The position numbers and the translations under genes are program-made. A stretch of DNA of 43,292 bases, from the IMG/VR virus record IMGVR_UViG_3300036760_000310, positions 1 to 43,292 of that record; one strand, written 5' to 3'. A model generated the notes under the pieces. It did no database searches and was not told the DNA's origin. It saw only the letters and a program-made list of their open reading frames with translations. Shown piece by piece: positions 16,427-27,000 of the stretch (position 1 is its first letter; every line of letters starts with the position of its first letter). Source of the DNA: a virus.

Positions 16427-17548
16427 TTAGGTCTTTTGGGTGGGGGCTGGACTCGCACCAAACGTCAGGATGCCAGCCTGGCCGGCGGAGCCCTTGCCTG
16501 AACTCGTTGCCACCTGCCCCGCACCCGCCAGCGTCGCGTACTGCTTCAGCCAGGAATCCAGGGCCAGTGCTATCGAATCGAGCGTCTCTTTCCCCATGCG
16601 GCTGAGATCCTGCTCGGCGATCTGGAGGTACTGCAGGAAGGACGCGCGCCCTTGCTGTGCAGTCTGCTCGTTGAGACCCATGGTGGCCAGATAGTTCGAT
16701 GCGTTCGCCGTGTTTCCGGCGAGCACGTTCGAAGCGTTCGCGAGGTTAGCTTGCTGTTCGCGCCCAAGATTGGCTTGCAGTTCCTGCGCTTGCAGGCCCG
16801 TCGTCTGTACGGCAGCGTTCGTCGCCGCCTGGCCTGACAGGTTCTGCAACTGCGCTTCGCGGTTCTGCTGCTGCTGCTGCATCTGTCCGACGCCGGCACC
16901 CGATGACGCCAGCCCCGCACCCGCGATCTGAGACTGCAAGGAGCGATCCTGCTGGGCTCCGAGCCGCGCAGTCTCTTGGGCCACAGGACGATACTGCTGT
17001 TCGTAGAGCCCCGATCGGTAAGCGTTCCAGTCGCCTTCGCTGAGTGAGCCCGTGGCCGCCGCAGCGTTCGGAACATTGATCGAGGGTGGCGTGTACGTCT
17101 GCGGCGTTGCGCCAATGCCGGTGTTTGTCAGACCCTGACGGTTGACCAGGCCCATGCCGTTGTCCACCGGAGCGCCCGTTGGCTGCGACAGGTCCGGGCT
17201 TGCGGCCGGCGTCCCATAGTTGGTTGGAATGGTAAAGTCGCCGTAAGGCGTGTTTACTGTCGTGAATTGCGGTGTGACGGGCGCGCTCGGCGCTGGGGCT
17301 ACGGGCGCCGCCGCGGGCGTTGTTGGGCCGAAAAGTCCGGTGCTCGTCGGCCGATTCCGCATGAGTTGGTCTAGCGTGAGCGGCCCACCGACCACGGGTG
17401 AGGCCCCGCCAACAAAGGCACTTGGCCACTGTGTGTCGGTTTTAGCAGAAGACTTCGAAGAACTGCCGCCTGCGCTGAAGCCACCACGGATCAGCCGAAT
17501 GCGCGTACCGGGGTAGTATCCACTAAGGAAGTTGGAGTGTCGTTTCAT
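16427..17548 (-). CDS. Ala/Gln-rich protein with YPGT leader, 373 aa
   Basis: The protein begins MKRHSNFLSGYYPGTRIRLI then RGG, followed by a Gly/Ser and Pro/Thr-rich segment (about 25-150) and a long Ala/Gln-rich helical part (about 170-340) including a QMQQQQQNREAQLQNL stretch. The YPGTxIxLxRGG leader also occurs in the scaffold-like protein at 31635-32627. This is likely an internal virion protein ejected with DNA, by composition and by position next to 15455-16420. The 5' end overlaps the upstream gene by 26 bases. Not a recognised family. Confidence 0.65.
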   Translation of the reverse strand: MKRHSNFLSGYYPGTRIRLIRGGFSAGGSSSKSSAKTDTQWPSAFVGGASPVVGGPLTLDQLMRNRPTSTGLFGPTTPAAAPVAPAPSAPVTPQFTTVNTPYGDFTIPTNYGTPAASPDLSQPTGAPVDNGMGLVNRQGLTNTGIGATPQTYTPPSINVPNAAAATGSLSEGDWNAYRSGLYEQQYRPVAQETARLGAQQDRSLQSQIAGAGLASSGAGVGQMQQQQQNREAQLQNLSGQAATNAAVQTTGLQAQELQANLGREQQANLANASNVLAGNTANASNYLATMGLNEQTAQQGRASFLQYLQIAEQDLSRMGKETLDSIALALDSWLKQYATLAGAGQVATSSGKGSAGQAGILTFGASPAPTQKT

Positions 17549-17978
17549 CAGCTACAGACTCCAGTGCCCAGCCAGGGCGCGCGCCGAATCCGATATGGGC
17601 GCAGATACCTTCAACTCCGGGGATCTCTCGTAGGGCGTGGGTGGCTGTGGAGACCTGACCCGGGATGAGCGAAAGGGCGTCCGACACCCAGAGCACTGGC
17701 CCCGTCGTGAGTTCGATGTCGTCGAGTTCGTAGGCCAACCTGAAATTGCGCTCCTCAAATAGCGGTACGGACTCCCACCGGCAGCGTAACCAGGCGACGA
17801 AACCGCCCTCGAATTCCCAAAACTGCCCGAGGCGGTCGCACCACGCCAGCATGTGCGCGATGAGGATCGGATCGGCCTTGAGACGAGGATCCGCATGGAG
17901 CGCTTCGGTCGCTGCGTAATCGGCGAGGGGAAAGCGTGGCATTTCGACATGAGTGTCCTTACAAACATATGAATTCAT
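17523..17978 (-). CDS. Hypothetical protein before the internal virion genes, 151 aa
   Basis: The protein begins MNSYVCKDTHVEMPRFPLA and includes ADPILIAHMLAWCDRLGQFW, VAWLRCRWESVPL and SLIPGQVSTATHALREIPG. A second start (ATG at 17942, residue 13) has AAGGACA upstream and may be the true one. GTG at 17981 is another option. The gene lies between the exported protein at 18012-20084 and the Ala/Gln-rich protein. No domain is recognised; the Trp/Leu-rich alpha-beta pattern could be a tail or head accessory protein. A 17-base repeat shared with two other junctions precedes it (17990-18006). Confidence 0.65.
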   Translation of the reverse strand: MNSYVCKDTHVEMPRFPLADYAATEALHADPRLKADPILIAHMLAWCDRLGQFWEFEGGFVAWLRCRWESVPLFEERNFRLAYELDDIELTTGPVLWVSDALSLIPGQVSTATHALREIPGVEGICAHIGFGARPGWALESVADETTLQLP

Positions 17979-17989
17979 CACCGGCGCGA

Positions 17990-18006
17990 CGCAAGGATTT
18001 CTGTCA
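17990..18006 (-). repeat. Copy 1 of the TGACAGAAATCCTTGCG junction motif
   Basis: On the minus strand the sequence is TGACAGAAATCCTTGCG, five bases after the stop of the 18012-20084 gene and eleven bases before the start of 17523-17978. Two other copies share 15 bases exactly. Preceded by G it reads as a GTG-started nonapeptide (VTEILASRR) ending in TGA that overlaps the next start. See finding on this motif. Confidence 0.85.
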
Positions 18007-18011
18007 CGCCA

Positions 18012-20084
18012 TCACGGCCCCGGTGTGGTCCAGAGCACCGCAGGCGGGATGCACCCCATCTTCCTGATACCGCCAACATTGATTTCTGCCAGTAGGCAAT
18101 CGACGAGGATTGTTGCCGGCGTAGGGGTTTGCGTGACGGTGGGTGTGTGGGTGGGGGTGCGCGTTGCCGTCGGGGTGGCTGTTGGGGTTATTGTCGGAGT
18201 TTCCGTGGGGGTGCTTGTCACTGTTGCGGTTGCCGTATGAGTCGGGGTCTCGGTAGGTGTCAATGTTGCCGTCGGCGTGGTGGTTACTGTCGGCGTTGGC
18301 GTCACCGTGGGGGTCTCGGTAGGCGTCGGTGTCACGGTCGGGGTGTCGGTAACTGTAGGGGTGGAAGAAAACGTGGCCGTCGCCGTCGGCGTCACCGTCG
18401 GCGTCTCGGTCGCCGTCGGCGTCACCGTCGGCGTCTCGGTTGGCGTCGGCGTCTCCGTCGGCGTCGGCGTCACTGTCGGCGTGTTCGTGGGCGTCGGCGT
18501 CACTGTCGGCGTGTTCGTCGGGGTAGGCGTCACCGTCGGGGTCGAGGTCGGGGTAGGGGTCACTGTCGGGGTCTCCGTCGGGGTAGGCGTTGGTGTCAGC
18601 GGAGCGGCACACAATTCTAGGACCGGATGCCTGCCATCGAACGTCCTGTAATTGGTCGAATAGAAGTTGACGAAATTATTCACAGTCGGCGGCGCTGGCC
18701 CGTCTAGCCATAGTCGGAAACCCGTGTACCCAGTCGTACTGACCGACGCGATATTCGACAACGAGAAATCATTGAATCCAGTCGTGTTCCACGTCGTAGC
18801 GTCAAGTGTCCCGGCTGCTGTCCCTGTCGCATCCAATGCCCAATCGGCGCAGTCGATCGGCCACTGAGCTGAATCGTAATACCGTAGCAGTACGTTTCGT
18901 GGCGGGTCGTCGATAACGCTTCCAGATCCACGCAAACGTAGACGACCTTCGACCACCCCTAAGCCCGCAGTCAATGTCGTATCGAAACGTGCCAGAAACT
19001 CTACTTGCGACCACTCGAACCCGACATCCCCAGGATGACTCCGGTACGCTCCCGTGATCCCCCCGGTAGTATTTGTGGTAGAACATGCCAGCCCGCCGTA
19101 TGTGGACCCGTAAGCGGTCAACGAGCCATCGTCATCCATATCCCCGACCTCAAAGCTCAGCGGCGTGCCCGTCGCGCACGCAATGGCCGGAGTGGACGTG
19201 GGCATCCGGGTAGGTGTGGGGGTGTGAGTCGGTGTCGGGGTTACCGTCGGCGTGTCCGTAGGCGTCGGGGTTACCGTCGGCGTGTCCGTCGGTGTCGGCG
19301 TTACCGTCGGCGTGTTGGTAGGCGTCTGGGTGGGTGTCGGCGTCACGGTCGGCGTGTAGGTCGGGGTAGGCGTCACGGTCGGCGTCTGAGTCGTGGTAGG
19401 AGTCGCAGTCGGACACGTCCCTCGCTCCAGATAGATGTCCGCAATCTGACCGGAGGCGTGATTGAGTGAAACATCTGCATAGACCGGGTAGGAAATGCTT
19501 GTACCTGATGTATAAAGCAAATACCACGTAGACGTTGATACAGGTTGATAATAATACCGTACTTGAGTGCCTACAATCTGTACACGGAATTTATCATCAG
19601 CACTGTAACTATTTAATATCTGAAACAATACGGGGCCAACCTTTTCATATATCCAAACCGTGGTGTTCCCTGTCGGCTGGATTGCCCACCCTATGTAATT
19701 GGGATTGAAATCAGCATCGTCTGCGAGCGACAACCCCCAAGCCCTGCCGTGCGTAGTGTCTACTGCCGCACGGGCTTCGATGAATCCATCGCCAGAAGCG
19801 ATAGAGACAGTAGAGAACGCCCCCGCGTTCCAGCCCGCTGCGCCAGTCTTGGTGATGTTATTAGTTGATATACTTACACCCGTGACATTCGTCCATGATG
19901 TTACTGCACTACATGCTTGGGGCGTTGCTAATGTTGCAGGCGTTGCGGTTGGGGTCGCGGTGCGAGTTGGTGTCTGCCCCCACGCCATCGAGGGCATCAG
20001 CAGCAGCGCGTACCACGCCACCACAGTCAGCAGCACGAGCAGCGCGTCGAGCCGTGGACGCGCGCTGGCGTGCTGGCGGGTCAT
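18012..20084 (-). CDS. Exported Thr-Pro-linked protein with carbohydrate-binding-like module, 690 aa
   Basis: The start at 20084 gives a signal peptide (residues 1 to about 36: basic N-terminus, [19 protein letters not shown], then PSMAWGQ). The mature protein has a first globular domain (about 55-225) resembling a concanavalin-like jelly roll, a TPTVTPTP linker (about 228-300), a second domain (about 305-505) of the C...LELC beta-sandwich type also present in 24090-27683, a long TPT linker, and a short C-terminal Cys-containing segment. It resembles cell-surface glycan-binding proteins. It is the third exported protein in the late operon. Its start overlaps the stop of the upstream lipoprotein gene. 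A virion fibre or a surface decoy are both possible. Confidence 0.75.
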   Translation of the reverse strand: MTRQHASARPRLDALLVLLTVVAWYALLLMPSMAWGQTPTRTATPTATPATLATPQACSAVTSWTNVTGVSISTNNITKTGAAGWNAGAFSTVSIASGDGFIEARAAVDTTHGRAWGLSLADDADFNPNYIGWAIQPTGNTTVWIYEKVGPVLFQILNSYSADDKFRVQIVGTQVRYYYQPVSTSTWYLLYTSGTSISYPVYADVSLNHASGQIADIYLERGTCPTATPTTTQTPTVTPTPTYTPTVTPTPTQTPTNTPTVTPTPTDTPTVTPTPTDTPTVTPTPTHTPTPTRMPTSTPAIACATGTPLSFEVGDMDDDGSLTAYGSTYGGLACSTTNTTGGITGAYRSHPGDVGFEWSQVEFLARFDTTLTAGLGVVEGRLRLRGSGSVIDDPPRNVLLRYYDSAQWPIDCADWALDATGTAAGTLDATTWNTTGFNDFSLSNIASVSTTGYTGFRLWLDGPAPPTVNNFVNFYSTNYRTFDGRHPVLELCAAPLTPTPTPTETPTVTPTPTSTPTVTPTPTNTPTVTPTPTNTPTVTPTPTETPTPTETPTVTPTATETPTVTPTATATFSSTPTVTDTPTVTPTPTETPTVTPTPTVTTTPTATLTPTETPTHTATATVTSTPTETPTITPTATPTATRTPTHTPTVTQTPTPATILVDCLLAEINVGGIRKMGCIPPAVLWTTPGP

Positions 20085-20275
20085 GGTGTCACACAGGTGG
20101 AGTATGTGCCATCCGACATCAGGAAGCAGAGCTGAACGCCATAGGGTATCGGTGTAGGCAGGGCGAACACGGAACACGTCGGGTTCAGTTTGTCGCAGGG
20201 GATGAACTGCTCCGCATCGCCGCGTGTGCAGCCTGCCGCCAGCGCGGCCAACAATGCCACGAACAAGATTTTCAT
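20081..20275 (-). CDS. Small lipoprotein, 64 aa
   Basis: The signal sequence is [16 protein letters not shown] with a good lipobox (LAAGC, Cys16 lipidated). The mature 49 residues contain several Cys and the strings [13 protein letters not shown] and [17 protein letters not shown]. It overlaps both neighbours by four bases. It could be an outer-membrane lipoprotein; an Rz1-like spanin partner is possible by size, but the neighbours are tail genes and no i-spanin is visible. An alternative is a superinfection exclusion lipoprotein. Confidence 0.75.
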   Translation of the reverse strand: MKILFVALLAALAAGCTRGDAEQFIPCDKLNPTCSVFALPTPIPYGVQLCFLMSDGTYSTCVTP

Positions 20276-20628
20276 TCCGTCACCGCCCACAAAAATGCGA
20301 GATACTCCCCAACCTGCGGCACCGAACCCATCACGATGGTCTGTGGATTCCCGGCGCGCAGGTGCCACGCCCCAGCCTCGGGCGGGTCGTTGTCGTCGTA
20401 GAGGTCGGCGCTCGCACCGCGAAAGAGTACGGCCTGCGGTCTGCCCGCAGTGTCCAGACGCACTGCGACCGGAGACAGGAACTCTGTGGCCACCCCATTG
20501 GCTCCCGCGATCGCCACGCCGAACAGCAGCCAATCGAGTGGATTTGTCGATGGCAGTTCGGTGGCGACCATGAACCGGGACCGGCCCAGTTGCAGAATCT
20601 TGATGCTGCCCTGTGTCCTTACCGCCAT
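20272..20628 (-). CDS. Hypothetical protein between tail genes, 118 aa
   Basis: The protein begins [20 protein letters not shown] and is strand-rich ([17 protein letters not shown]), ending [14 protein letters not shown]. Start and stop overlap the neighbouring genes, so it is part of the tail gene run. A small beta-rich tail or cement protein is possible. No family is recognised. Confidence 0.6.
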   Translation of the reverse strand: MAVRTQGSIKILQLGRSRFMVATELPSTNPLDWLLFGVAIAGANGVATEFLSPVAVRLDTAGRPQAVLFRGASADLYDDNDPPEAGAWHLRAGNPQTIVMGSVPQVGEYLAFLWAVTE

Positions 20629-22661
20629 TGCCGCACCGTCCTGAACGTCGCGTCGAGCGCCACACGGTGCAACTCGAAGTCCGGCCCGTCGCTGGCGTTC
20701 AGTATCTGCACGTCAACCACGCGACCGAACGTCTCCTGATCCGTGATCGTGGCCCGAAGATTATGGAAGCCCAGCGTCCCAGCCTCTGCGACGTTAAACG
20801 CGAGAACGCGACTGTCGTCACTGTCGTAGCGCAGTGCGGCCGTGATGGCGGCAGCCGACCGAAGCGACGGCTTCACGTAGTTGATTCGGCCTTCTCGCAG
20901 GACCGGCGTGCGGTCGTCCATTACCCGGGCTCCTGTGCGTACCAGGACGGGGATCAACTGCCCTTCGACCGTTCCGTCGTCGTCAACGCTGCCGCTGTCG
21001 GCCAGGCGCACGTAACCATCGGCGCCGCCGACTAACAACTCGCCATTGTCTTGACCCCCTCCCCAGACGCATGCGGCCTGTAGCGGCATCACGGGCATAT
21101 GCGACCAGGCAACCTTCGGCGATGCGCCTTCCCCGAGGAAGTGCAGGACGTAGCCATCAGCGTCCGCAGGGTCCAGCTTCAGCCAGTATTGTCGGGCATT
21201 CGGGTAGTATATCCCAACGGCGTCGGGATAGCGCACCGTGCTGGTTCGTCCTCGAAACAATGGGCGAAAAGGGTCAGATAGCGTGCGTAGATTTTCGGTC
21301 TGCCCATCAGTCAGATACAGGGCGTCAGAGCCGAGGAAAATCACCCCCCACGGGCTGAGTTGCACCGTGTCAGGAGCTATGCAGCCGCGTTGACTATAAC
21401 GGACGAGTTGTCCGCCACTCAGCGGATCACCGATGAAGTAGAACAGGCAGGTATCCTTCAGGATGATCAGTTGCGGCACGTTGCCGGCCACCGGCACTAA
21501 GCCGGTGATGATCCCACCATCTGGATCGTTGACGGAGAGTTGAATATCGCCACGCCATGTGGTTGGATCGTTGACCTCCGAACCGTAGACGCTGAAATTG
21601 ATCTCGCTCGGAGTTGTGGCCCAGAGTCGGGACTGCCAGAGCGCCGCGTATGGACCGGGAGGCGGAGCCATGCCGCCGACCGCCGCCTCGACCAGTGACA
21701 TTTGGCCAAAGGGTAAGGTCGACGGGCTCGGACTGTCGTACCGCCTGACTGGGTTCAGTCCATCAAACAAAAACGTCGCGTCCTGCTCCGGCCAAGGCAC
21801 AAAGCGCACGCGACGCGCGGCGCGATATGGTCGGTAGCCAGGAAATGTCTGCCAGGTTCCCAACGGCGTAAGCTGCACATGCTGGAGTAGTGGCGCGCCG
21901 AAGACATCAACATTCATTGCTACCAGTGTGACCGGGGGCTGCACGGGCGCCAGGTAATAGACCGTGATCGCCACCGCAGAAACCGTGGCGACGGAACCAT
22001 TACCACCAGCGGTGACAACCAGACCGCACCCAAAAGCCGTGTTGATGTCGTCTGGATCCCAGACAAGACCCCAGGTGTCACCAGGACCGCCATAGGAGAC
22101 CTGTGTCGCCGCCGCGTTCCAGATTCCTGCGCGCGCGCGGTCTTCATCAGTCAAAGCGTCGAGCAGATAGAACAACCGCATCGAACTATCTGTAATCGTG
22201 CCCGTGGCCGATCGGATAACATCGACCTGAATCCCCGTCACGACGGCATTTGCAGGCAGGGCAAAACCGAAATCGCGCACCCGAAGAATGCGGCTGATTT
22301 GTCCCGTATTGAGCGTGCTGCTCACGGGCTGACTGACGCTAAAGGTTGCAGTATTGGCCCACGTAATCGCGGAACCAGACTGAACATAGTCGGTCGCCGT
22401 GAACGAGCCGACCGGGCCGAGTTTTATCGAGCCCTGCCGCGGGTAATGCCGGTGCATGCCAACGAACTGCTGCCCATCGAAAATCTCGATGCTGCGTCGC
22501 ACCCGGCCGCGCCGTCCACGCACGCCGCCGCTCGGGAGATACTCGAGGTTGTCAGCCTTCAGGAGTGCATTCGCCGGCAGGGCAAAGCCAGGTTGAGGCG
22601 CTGCCTGGTCTGGGTCCCCGGGAATCCAGAGGCCGTCGGAGAAATCGAGCCACGGCTGCAT
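20619..22661 (-). CDS. Tail nozzle/stabilisation-like protein, 680 aa
   Basis: The protein begins MQPWLDFSDGLWIPGDPDQ and continues ADNLEYLPSGGVRGRRG, the N-terminus I associate with podovirus tail nozzle (P22 gp10- or T7 gp12-like) proteins. An inserted beta-sandwich (about 90-225) interrupts a beta-propeller-like body with repeated short strands (LQAACVWGGG, GELLVGGADGYV, YGSEVNDPTTWRGD). It would form the end of the short tail attached through the adaptor encoded by the next gene upstream. It overlaps 20272-20628 by ten bases. Confident as a tail structural protein, less so on the exact name. Confidence 0.7.
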   Translation of the reverse strand: MQPWLDFSDGLWIPGDPDQAAPQPGFALPANALLKADNLEYLPSGGVRGRRGRVRRSIEIFDGQQFVGMHRHYPRQGSIKLGPVGSFTATDYVQSGSAITWANTATFSVSQPVSSTLNTGQISRILRVRDFGFALPANAVVTGIQVDVIRSATGTITDSSMRLFYLLDALTDEDRARAGIWNAAATQVSYGGPGDTWGLVWDPDDINTAFGCGLVVTAGGNGSVATVSAVAITVYYLAPVQPPVTLVAMNVDVFGAPLLQHVQLTPLGTWQTFPGYRPYRAARRVRFVPWPEQDATFLFDGLNPVRRYDSPSPSTLPFGQMSLVEAAVGGMAPPPGPYAALWQSRLWATTPSEINFSVYGSEVNDPTTWRGDIQLSVNDPDGGIITGLVPVAGNVPQLIILKDTCLFYFIGDPLSGGQLVRYSQRGCIAPDTVQLSPWGVIFLGSDALYLTDGQTENLRTLSDPFRPLFRGRTSTVRYPDAVGIYYPNARQYWLKLDPADADGYVLHFLGEGASPKVAWSHMPVMPLQAACVWGGGQDNGELLVGGADGYVRLADSGSVDDDGTVEGQLIPVLVRTGARVMDDRTPVLREGRINYVKPSLRSAAAITAALRYDSDDSRVLAFNVAEAGTLGFHNLRATITDQETFGRVVDVQILNASDGPDFELHRVALDATFRTVRQWR

Positions 22662-22665
22662 ACGC

Positions 22666-23343
22666 TCACCGATAGGGGCTACGACCGGGCCGCACCCAGC
22701 GCCGAGCCCACATGCGCTTTTTGGCCGCCTGATACTTCATCTCGGTCAGTTGACGGTCGGCTTGTAGTTGCTCCGCGAAATACTGGCCACGGCACTTCAC
22801 GCCGAGCATGGCGCAGTCGATGTCCTCTTCCTGCAAGTCGAGCACGTCCTCGTCGAGTTCGATCGCCTGCCACGGGCGAATGAACAGGATCTCGCATTCG
22901 TCTGCGTGCGTGCTGTCGACCGCCGGATGCACCTGAAGGTTGTGGTGATTGGGGTACAGACGCCAAAGCGTTACACGGCCGAGTTGGGCGAGAGAAGCTC
23001 CGGTCTCCGGGTCCCAGTCCTGGAGACGGGCACGTTCAAACTCGTCGTTGTTCTCGGCCTTTTTGATCTGGCCCCAGTTGAGCCCCCATGGCCACACGGT
23101 GAGGCTCACGATGTCGGCCGGGTAGTGCGACGTCAGGTGGCAGATTTCCCGCGTCTCATAGTCGGTCACGCCTTCGCGGAAACGGAACATCGCCGTAGTA
23201 CGCACGGCTTCGACGCACTCGAAGGCGGTCAGGTCCCGCAGCACGAAGTCGAGGGCTGGGGCCAGGATGTCAACGATGAAATTGTCGCTGGTGTCGCCAA
23301 GCTCGCGGCCGGCCTGCAACAGAATCTCGCGCTTCGTCGTCAT
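22666..23343 (-). CDS. Head-tail adaptor-like protein, 225 aa
   Basis: The start at 23343 gives MTTKREILLQAGRELGD. The N-terminal helical part, the YPADIVSLTVWPWGL segment and the C-terminal TEMKYQAAKKRMWARRW helix fit podovirus adaptor proteins (P22 gp4-like) that sit between portal and tail nozzle. The gene is directly before the nozzle gene and overlaps 23340-23735 by ATGA. The name is inferred by position and general shape more than by clear family residues. Confidence 0.6.
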   Translation of the reverse strand: MTTKREILLQAGRELGDTSDNFIVDILAPALDFVLRDLTAFECVEAVRTTAMFRFREGVTDYETREICHLTSHYPADIVSLTVWPWGLNWGQIKKAENNDEFERARLQDWDPETGASLAQLGRVTLWRLYPNHHNLQVHPAVDSTHADECEILFIRPWQAIELDEDVLDLQEEDIDCAMLGVKCRGQYFAEQLQADRQLTEMKYQAAKKRMWARRWVRPGRSPYR

Positions 23344-23735
23344 GCGGTGAATTCCTCTTCGAGTCCGTGGCCGATTTGCAGACCCTGGAGTGTCACTGGG
23401 TCGGTGCCGGCATACTGTACCTCGATCACGGGCTGGGTAACGGTACGCATGTTCACGTCCCAAAGCACAATGATACCGCCGGCGTCGAGGTTGATGGCCC
23501 GGCCTGTCTGCCAGTAGACGCGCACTGCGATGGCCTGGTCCGTAGTTAGGATGAGGCCACGGACGAGCCCCAGCGTTCGCACGGGCACCGATTCCCATTG
23601 TTCTGGTGCTGTCGGCCCGTCCAGGCGATGTTCGAAGGTCTCGTAGTCTTCTGCGTCGATGGCGCGCAGATACGGCGATAGGCCGAGATTCCTGAGCCCT
23701 TCTCTAATTCTCAGTCGTAGGAACCAGTGCGTCAT
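23340..23735 (-). CDS. Hypothetical head-tail region protein, 131 aa
   Basis: The protein begins MTHWFLRLRIREGLRNLG and is strand-rich with GLVRGLILTTDQAIAVRVYW and IIVLWDVNMRTVTQPVIEV. It is placed between the adaptor-like gene and a short beta-rich protein, four bases apart. A completion or stopper protein is possible. No recognised family. Confidence 0.55.
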   Translation of the reverse strand: MTHWFLRLRIREGLRNLGLSPYLRAIDAEDYETFEHRLDGPTAPEQWESVPVRTLGLVRGLILTTDQAIAVRVYWQTGRAINLDAGGIIVLWDVNMRTVTQPVIEVQYAGTDPVTLQGLQIGHGLEEEFTA

Positions 23736-23739
23736 TTTC

Positions 23740-24093
23740 CTAGGCTCCGATGATCCCGTCGAGGTGCGTCTGCACCGTGGCCACGATAGCCGGATCGGGG
23801 TTGCTGCCGGCCGCGCCGCCGAACACCAACAAGATGCCGCCTCCGTTGATGGGGATGTTAGAAGTTTGCTGTCCCGCCAGCCGGACGCGGGCAGCATGGT
23901 CGGTCCGAAGGAGGAGGATCTGTGGCGCCGTCAACGGAGGATCGACCGGCAGAGGCTCATAGATGCCGTCTGGCGTCCGTGCCATGCGGAAGATTTTGAG
24001 GTGGTCCACGGTGACGCCAGCGACGATCGGGTAGCCTGCGACATGGCGACCGTCTTGCTCGAGATCGAGTTGTAGAAGAACGGCGTGGCTCAT
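23740..24093 (-). CDS. Hypothetical beta-rich protein, 117 aa
   Basis: The protein begins MSHAVLLQLDLEQDGRHV and contains YPIVAGVTVDHLKIFRMA and GGGILLVFGGAAGSN. The stop and start overlap or lie four bases from neighbours. It is immediately before the 1,197-residue exported protein in position but after it in transcription. No domain is recognised; a small tail or decoration protein is plausible. Confidence 0.55.
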   Translation of the reverse strand: MSHAVLLQLDLEQDGRHVAGYPIVAGVTVDHLKIFRMARTPDGIYEPLPVDPPLTAPQILLLRTDHAARVRLAGQQTSNIPINGGGILLVFGGAAGSNPDPAIVATVQTHLDGIIGA

Positions 24094-27000
24094 TGGGGCA
24101 CCACGCAGAGGTCGAGCACCGGCGCGTTATCCGCGTCGACGGCGTACAGATTGACCTCATTTTGGCCGGTTGGCCGATCCCCTACGACACCGATCCGCAT
24201 TTTCGTGTAGCCGCTCATGTTTACCCCGGCTGTAGGAAGGGCGAAATTGATGGCGATGGGGAAAACATTTGCGTAGGAGATGCTCATCACGAAGACGCTA
24301 TCTGCGATGTCGAGAGCGTAATCATTCGCGGTGATCAAGCCATCGGTAAGCCACTCTCCCATGAGGAGTTGGCCGTCGGCGTTTTTCATGCCCGCGATCG
24401 TCAGATGGAGGGTCGCTGTAAGAGCACGATATGGCATGGCCGTGTTCCAACGCATTACGGCCACCGTGTTCCAGTAGGCCTGCTGGTAGAAGTCGTTGAC
24501 GACCTGGTTCACGTTGGCATCGGTCCATACGACCGTCGCCCCGGTGGGCGGATAGGTGCCGCCGCGCTTCCCCACCATGCCATCATCGCCACTGGTGGCA
24601 ATCGGGATCGACACGACGAAACACGGCGGGGTCGGGGTTGCGGTTAGGGTTGGGGTTGCCGTGATGGTCGGAGTTGTGGTCGCCGTGAGGGTTGGGCCGC
24701 CGGGAGTAATCGTCGGCGCCGGGGTTGGCGTCTCGGTTGGTGTCGCCGTGACGGTCGGTGTCGCAGTTGGCGTGTCGGTTTTGGCCACCAGCACTTGAGG
24801 GACGAATCGCGCGCGCGGGGTTCCGGTCTTAGTCGCCGTCGGCGTTGCTGTCGCAGGAGGGGTAGCTGTAGCTGTTGGGGTCGCGGTGCTCGTCCTGGTG
24901 GGCGTCGCGGCTGGCGCCAGGAGCACCTGAAGCGCGAACTTCGGCGCGGGGGTTCGCGTTGGAGTCTGCGTGACCGTCGGTGTGACTGTTACAGTTGGCG
25001 TTGGAGTTTCGGTCGGTGTCGAGGTCGCCGCAATTGATCCAGTCGGAGTCACTGTTGGTGTCTGCGTAACGGTCGGTGTCTGCGTGACCGTAGGGGTAAT
25101 CGTCGAGGTAGGCGTTACTGTTAACGCCAAGAGCACTTGAGGCAGGAACTTCGGCGCAGGGGTACGTGTCACCGTCGGAGTCCGCGTCGGCGTCCTCGTC
25201 GCAGTCGGTATCGCGGTCGGCGTCCTCGTCGGCGTCCACGTCCGTGTCGGCGTTGCCGTGAGCGTAGGAGGGGATGTTGGCGTTGCCGTATAAGCCATGA
25301 GCACCTGCGCGACAAACCGCGGTTTCGGAGTCTTCGTAGGCGTTGGTGTAGGCGTTGGACTGATGAAGAACGGTGGTGTGGGTGTGAAGGTTGGCGTTAT
25401 TGTCGGCGTTTGCGTTACTGTCGGTGTAGGTGTCGGCGTGGCGTCTGAAAGGCACAGTTCCAATACCTCGCCATTCGTGTTCGCCATCGTCGTCGGGTAA
25501 TCCGCGCTGTAGATGTAGACATCGTTGTAGTTGTTATCACTAGTCGGCTGCCCTCCGTCTACCCATGCTCGGAACCCTGTATGACCAGTGGTGTTGATCA
25601 AGGTTGGACTGAATGACGAGCGCTCAATACCCGTACCCAAGGCAGACAACGCAGTAGAAAAAGCAGTTGTGCCGGCGGGAGTAGAGGTGAAGTCGCTACA
25701 GTTGATCGGCCAATTTGCTGGGTCATAGGTCTTGACGACCAACGAGTTTGCGCCATCCCAAGCAACGAAGCTCACGTCATAACGCAGCCATGCCGCCGCG
25801 ACGACTTTCCCTACAGGGATCACGCTCGTGTCGAAGCGCATCGCGCTCATTACCCAGTAGTACTGTCCACCAGAGACGTACCGTGCCGCTTCGAGCACGT
25901 CGTTGTTGACCGCGTACTGGCAGACGGGCGCGGCGTAGTTCGTCGAAGTAGCCCATACAAAGCTGTCGTCCGTGCTCGCCGTGATCGGCACAGTGAGGCC
26001 CGTCTGCCCGCCAGTGCATCCACTAATAGTCGGCGTCGTGGTGCGCGTAGGAGTCTGCGTTGGGGTGCTTGTTGGCGTAGGTGTCTGCGTAGGGGTTGCT
26101 GTGCTTGCGGGGGTATTCGTATTTACTGGGGTATTGGTCGGCGTCCATGTCAACGTGGCTGTGGCGAGTGGTGTTGGGGTATTTGACGGCGCGAGGAGCA
26201 CCTGAGGGACAAAGCGTGGAGCGGGCGTATGTGTGGGCGTCGATGTTGGAGTCGGAGTTGGAAGAGCGTAGCAAAGTTCGAGGACAGGACGATAGAGAGC
26301 ATTATCAGCGCTTCTCCACGTAAACCAATTGATACCCGTCGGTTGGCCTCCGTCTATCCACACGCCAAACCCCGTGTACCCAGCAGGGTTGATCAATGCT
26401 AGATTGGACAGTGCGAAATTGTTGTACGCATTGATACTTAGAGAGGTGACGGCGGTACTGTTATTAGCAACAGGCCCCCATGCGTCGTTTGTCCAGTCCC
26501 ATATATCAATCGGCCAGTCGCTAGGATTCATGTATCGGATATCTACGTTGCGAGCATCGTCCCAGGCGGTCGAGACCCCATACAGCCGCAACCGACCAGC
26601 TACTACCAACATCCCATCCGGTAGGGTCGTATCGACCCGCATCATGGCCATCCGTTGCTCGAATAACCCGTCACTCAAATAGCGCCCAGCTTGGTTTTGG
26701 GTCGTGGTAGTACTGACGGAACTACACGAGTAATTGGGGTATGAAAACGATTGAGCTGCGTACAGCGTGCCGTCATCGGACGGTGTGTTCAGCTCGAAAC
26801 TCGCCGACGTTCCCACCGCGCACCACGTGCTGGGAGTGTAGGTCGGTGCTGGAGTTCTGGTGCTGGTTTGTGTCGGGGTCGGCGTCACCGTAGGTGTGGA
26901 CGTAATGGTTGGGGTGGTGGTTGATGTTAAGTCAGGCGTCGGGGTCGTCGTCGGTGTTGGCGTCACGGTTGGCGTCAATGTTATAGTTGGTGTTGGTTGC

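Noticed and set aside
18129-18651. Long plus-strand frames with Gly-Val or Arg-rich repeats opposite the Thr-Pro linkers
   Set aside because: They are the complement of TPT codon repeats in the minus-strand exported protein; no ribosome sites, and the minus frame has a signal peptide and domains.
24556-25500. Plus-strand Gly-Val repeat frames opposite the 1,197-residue gene
   Set aside because: Same reason: low-complexity shadow of the Thr-Pro linker codons.
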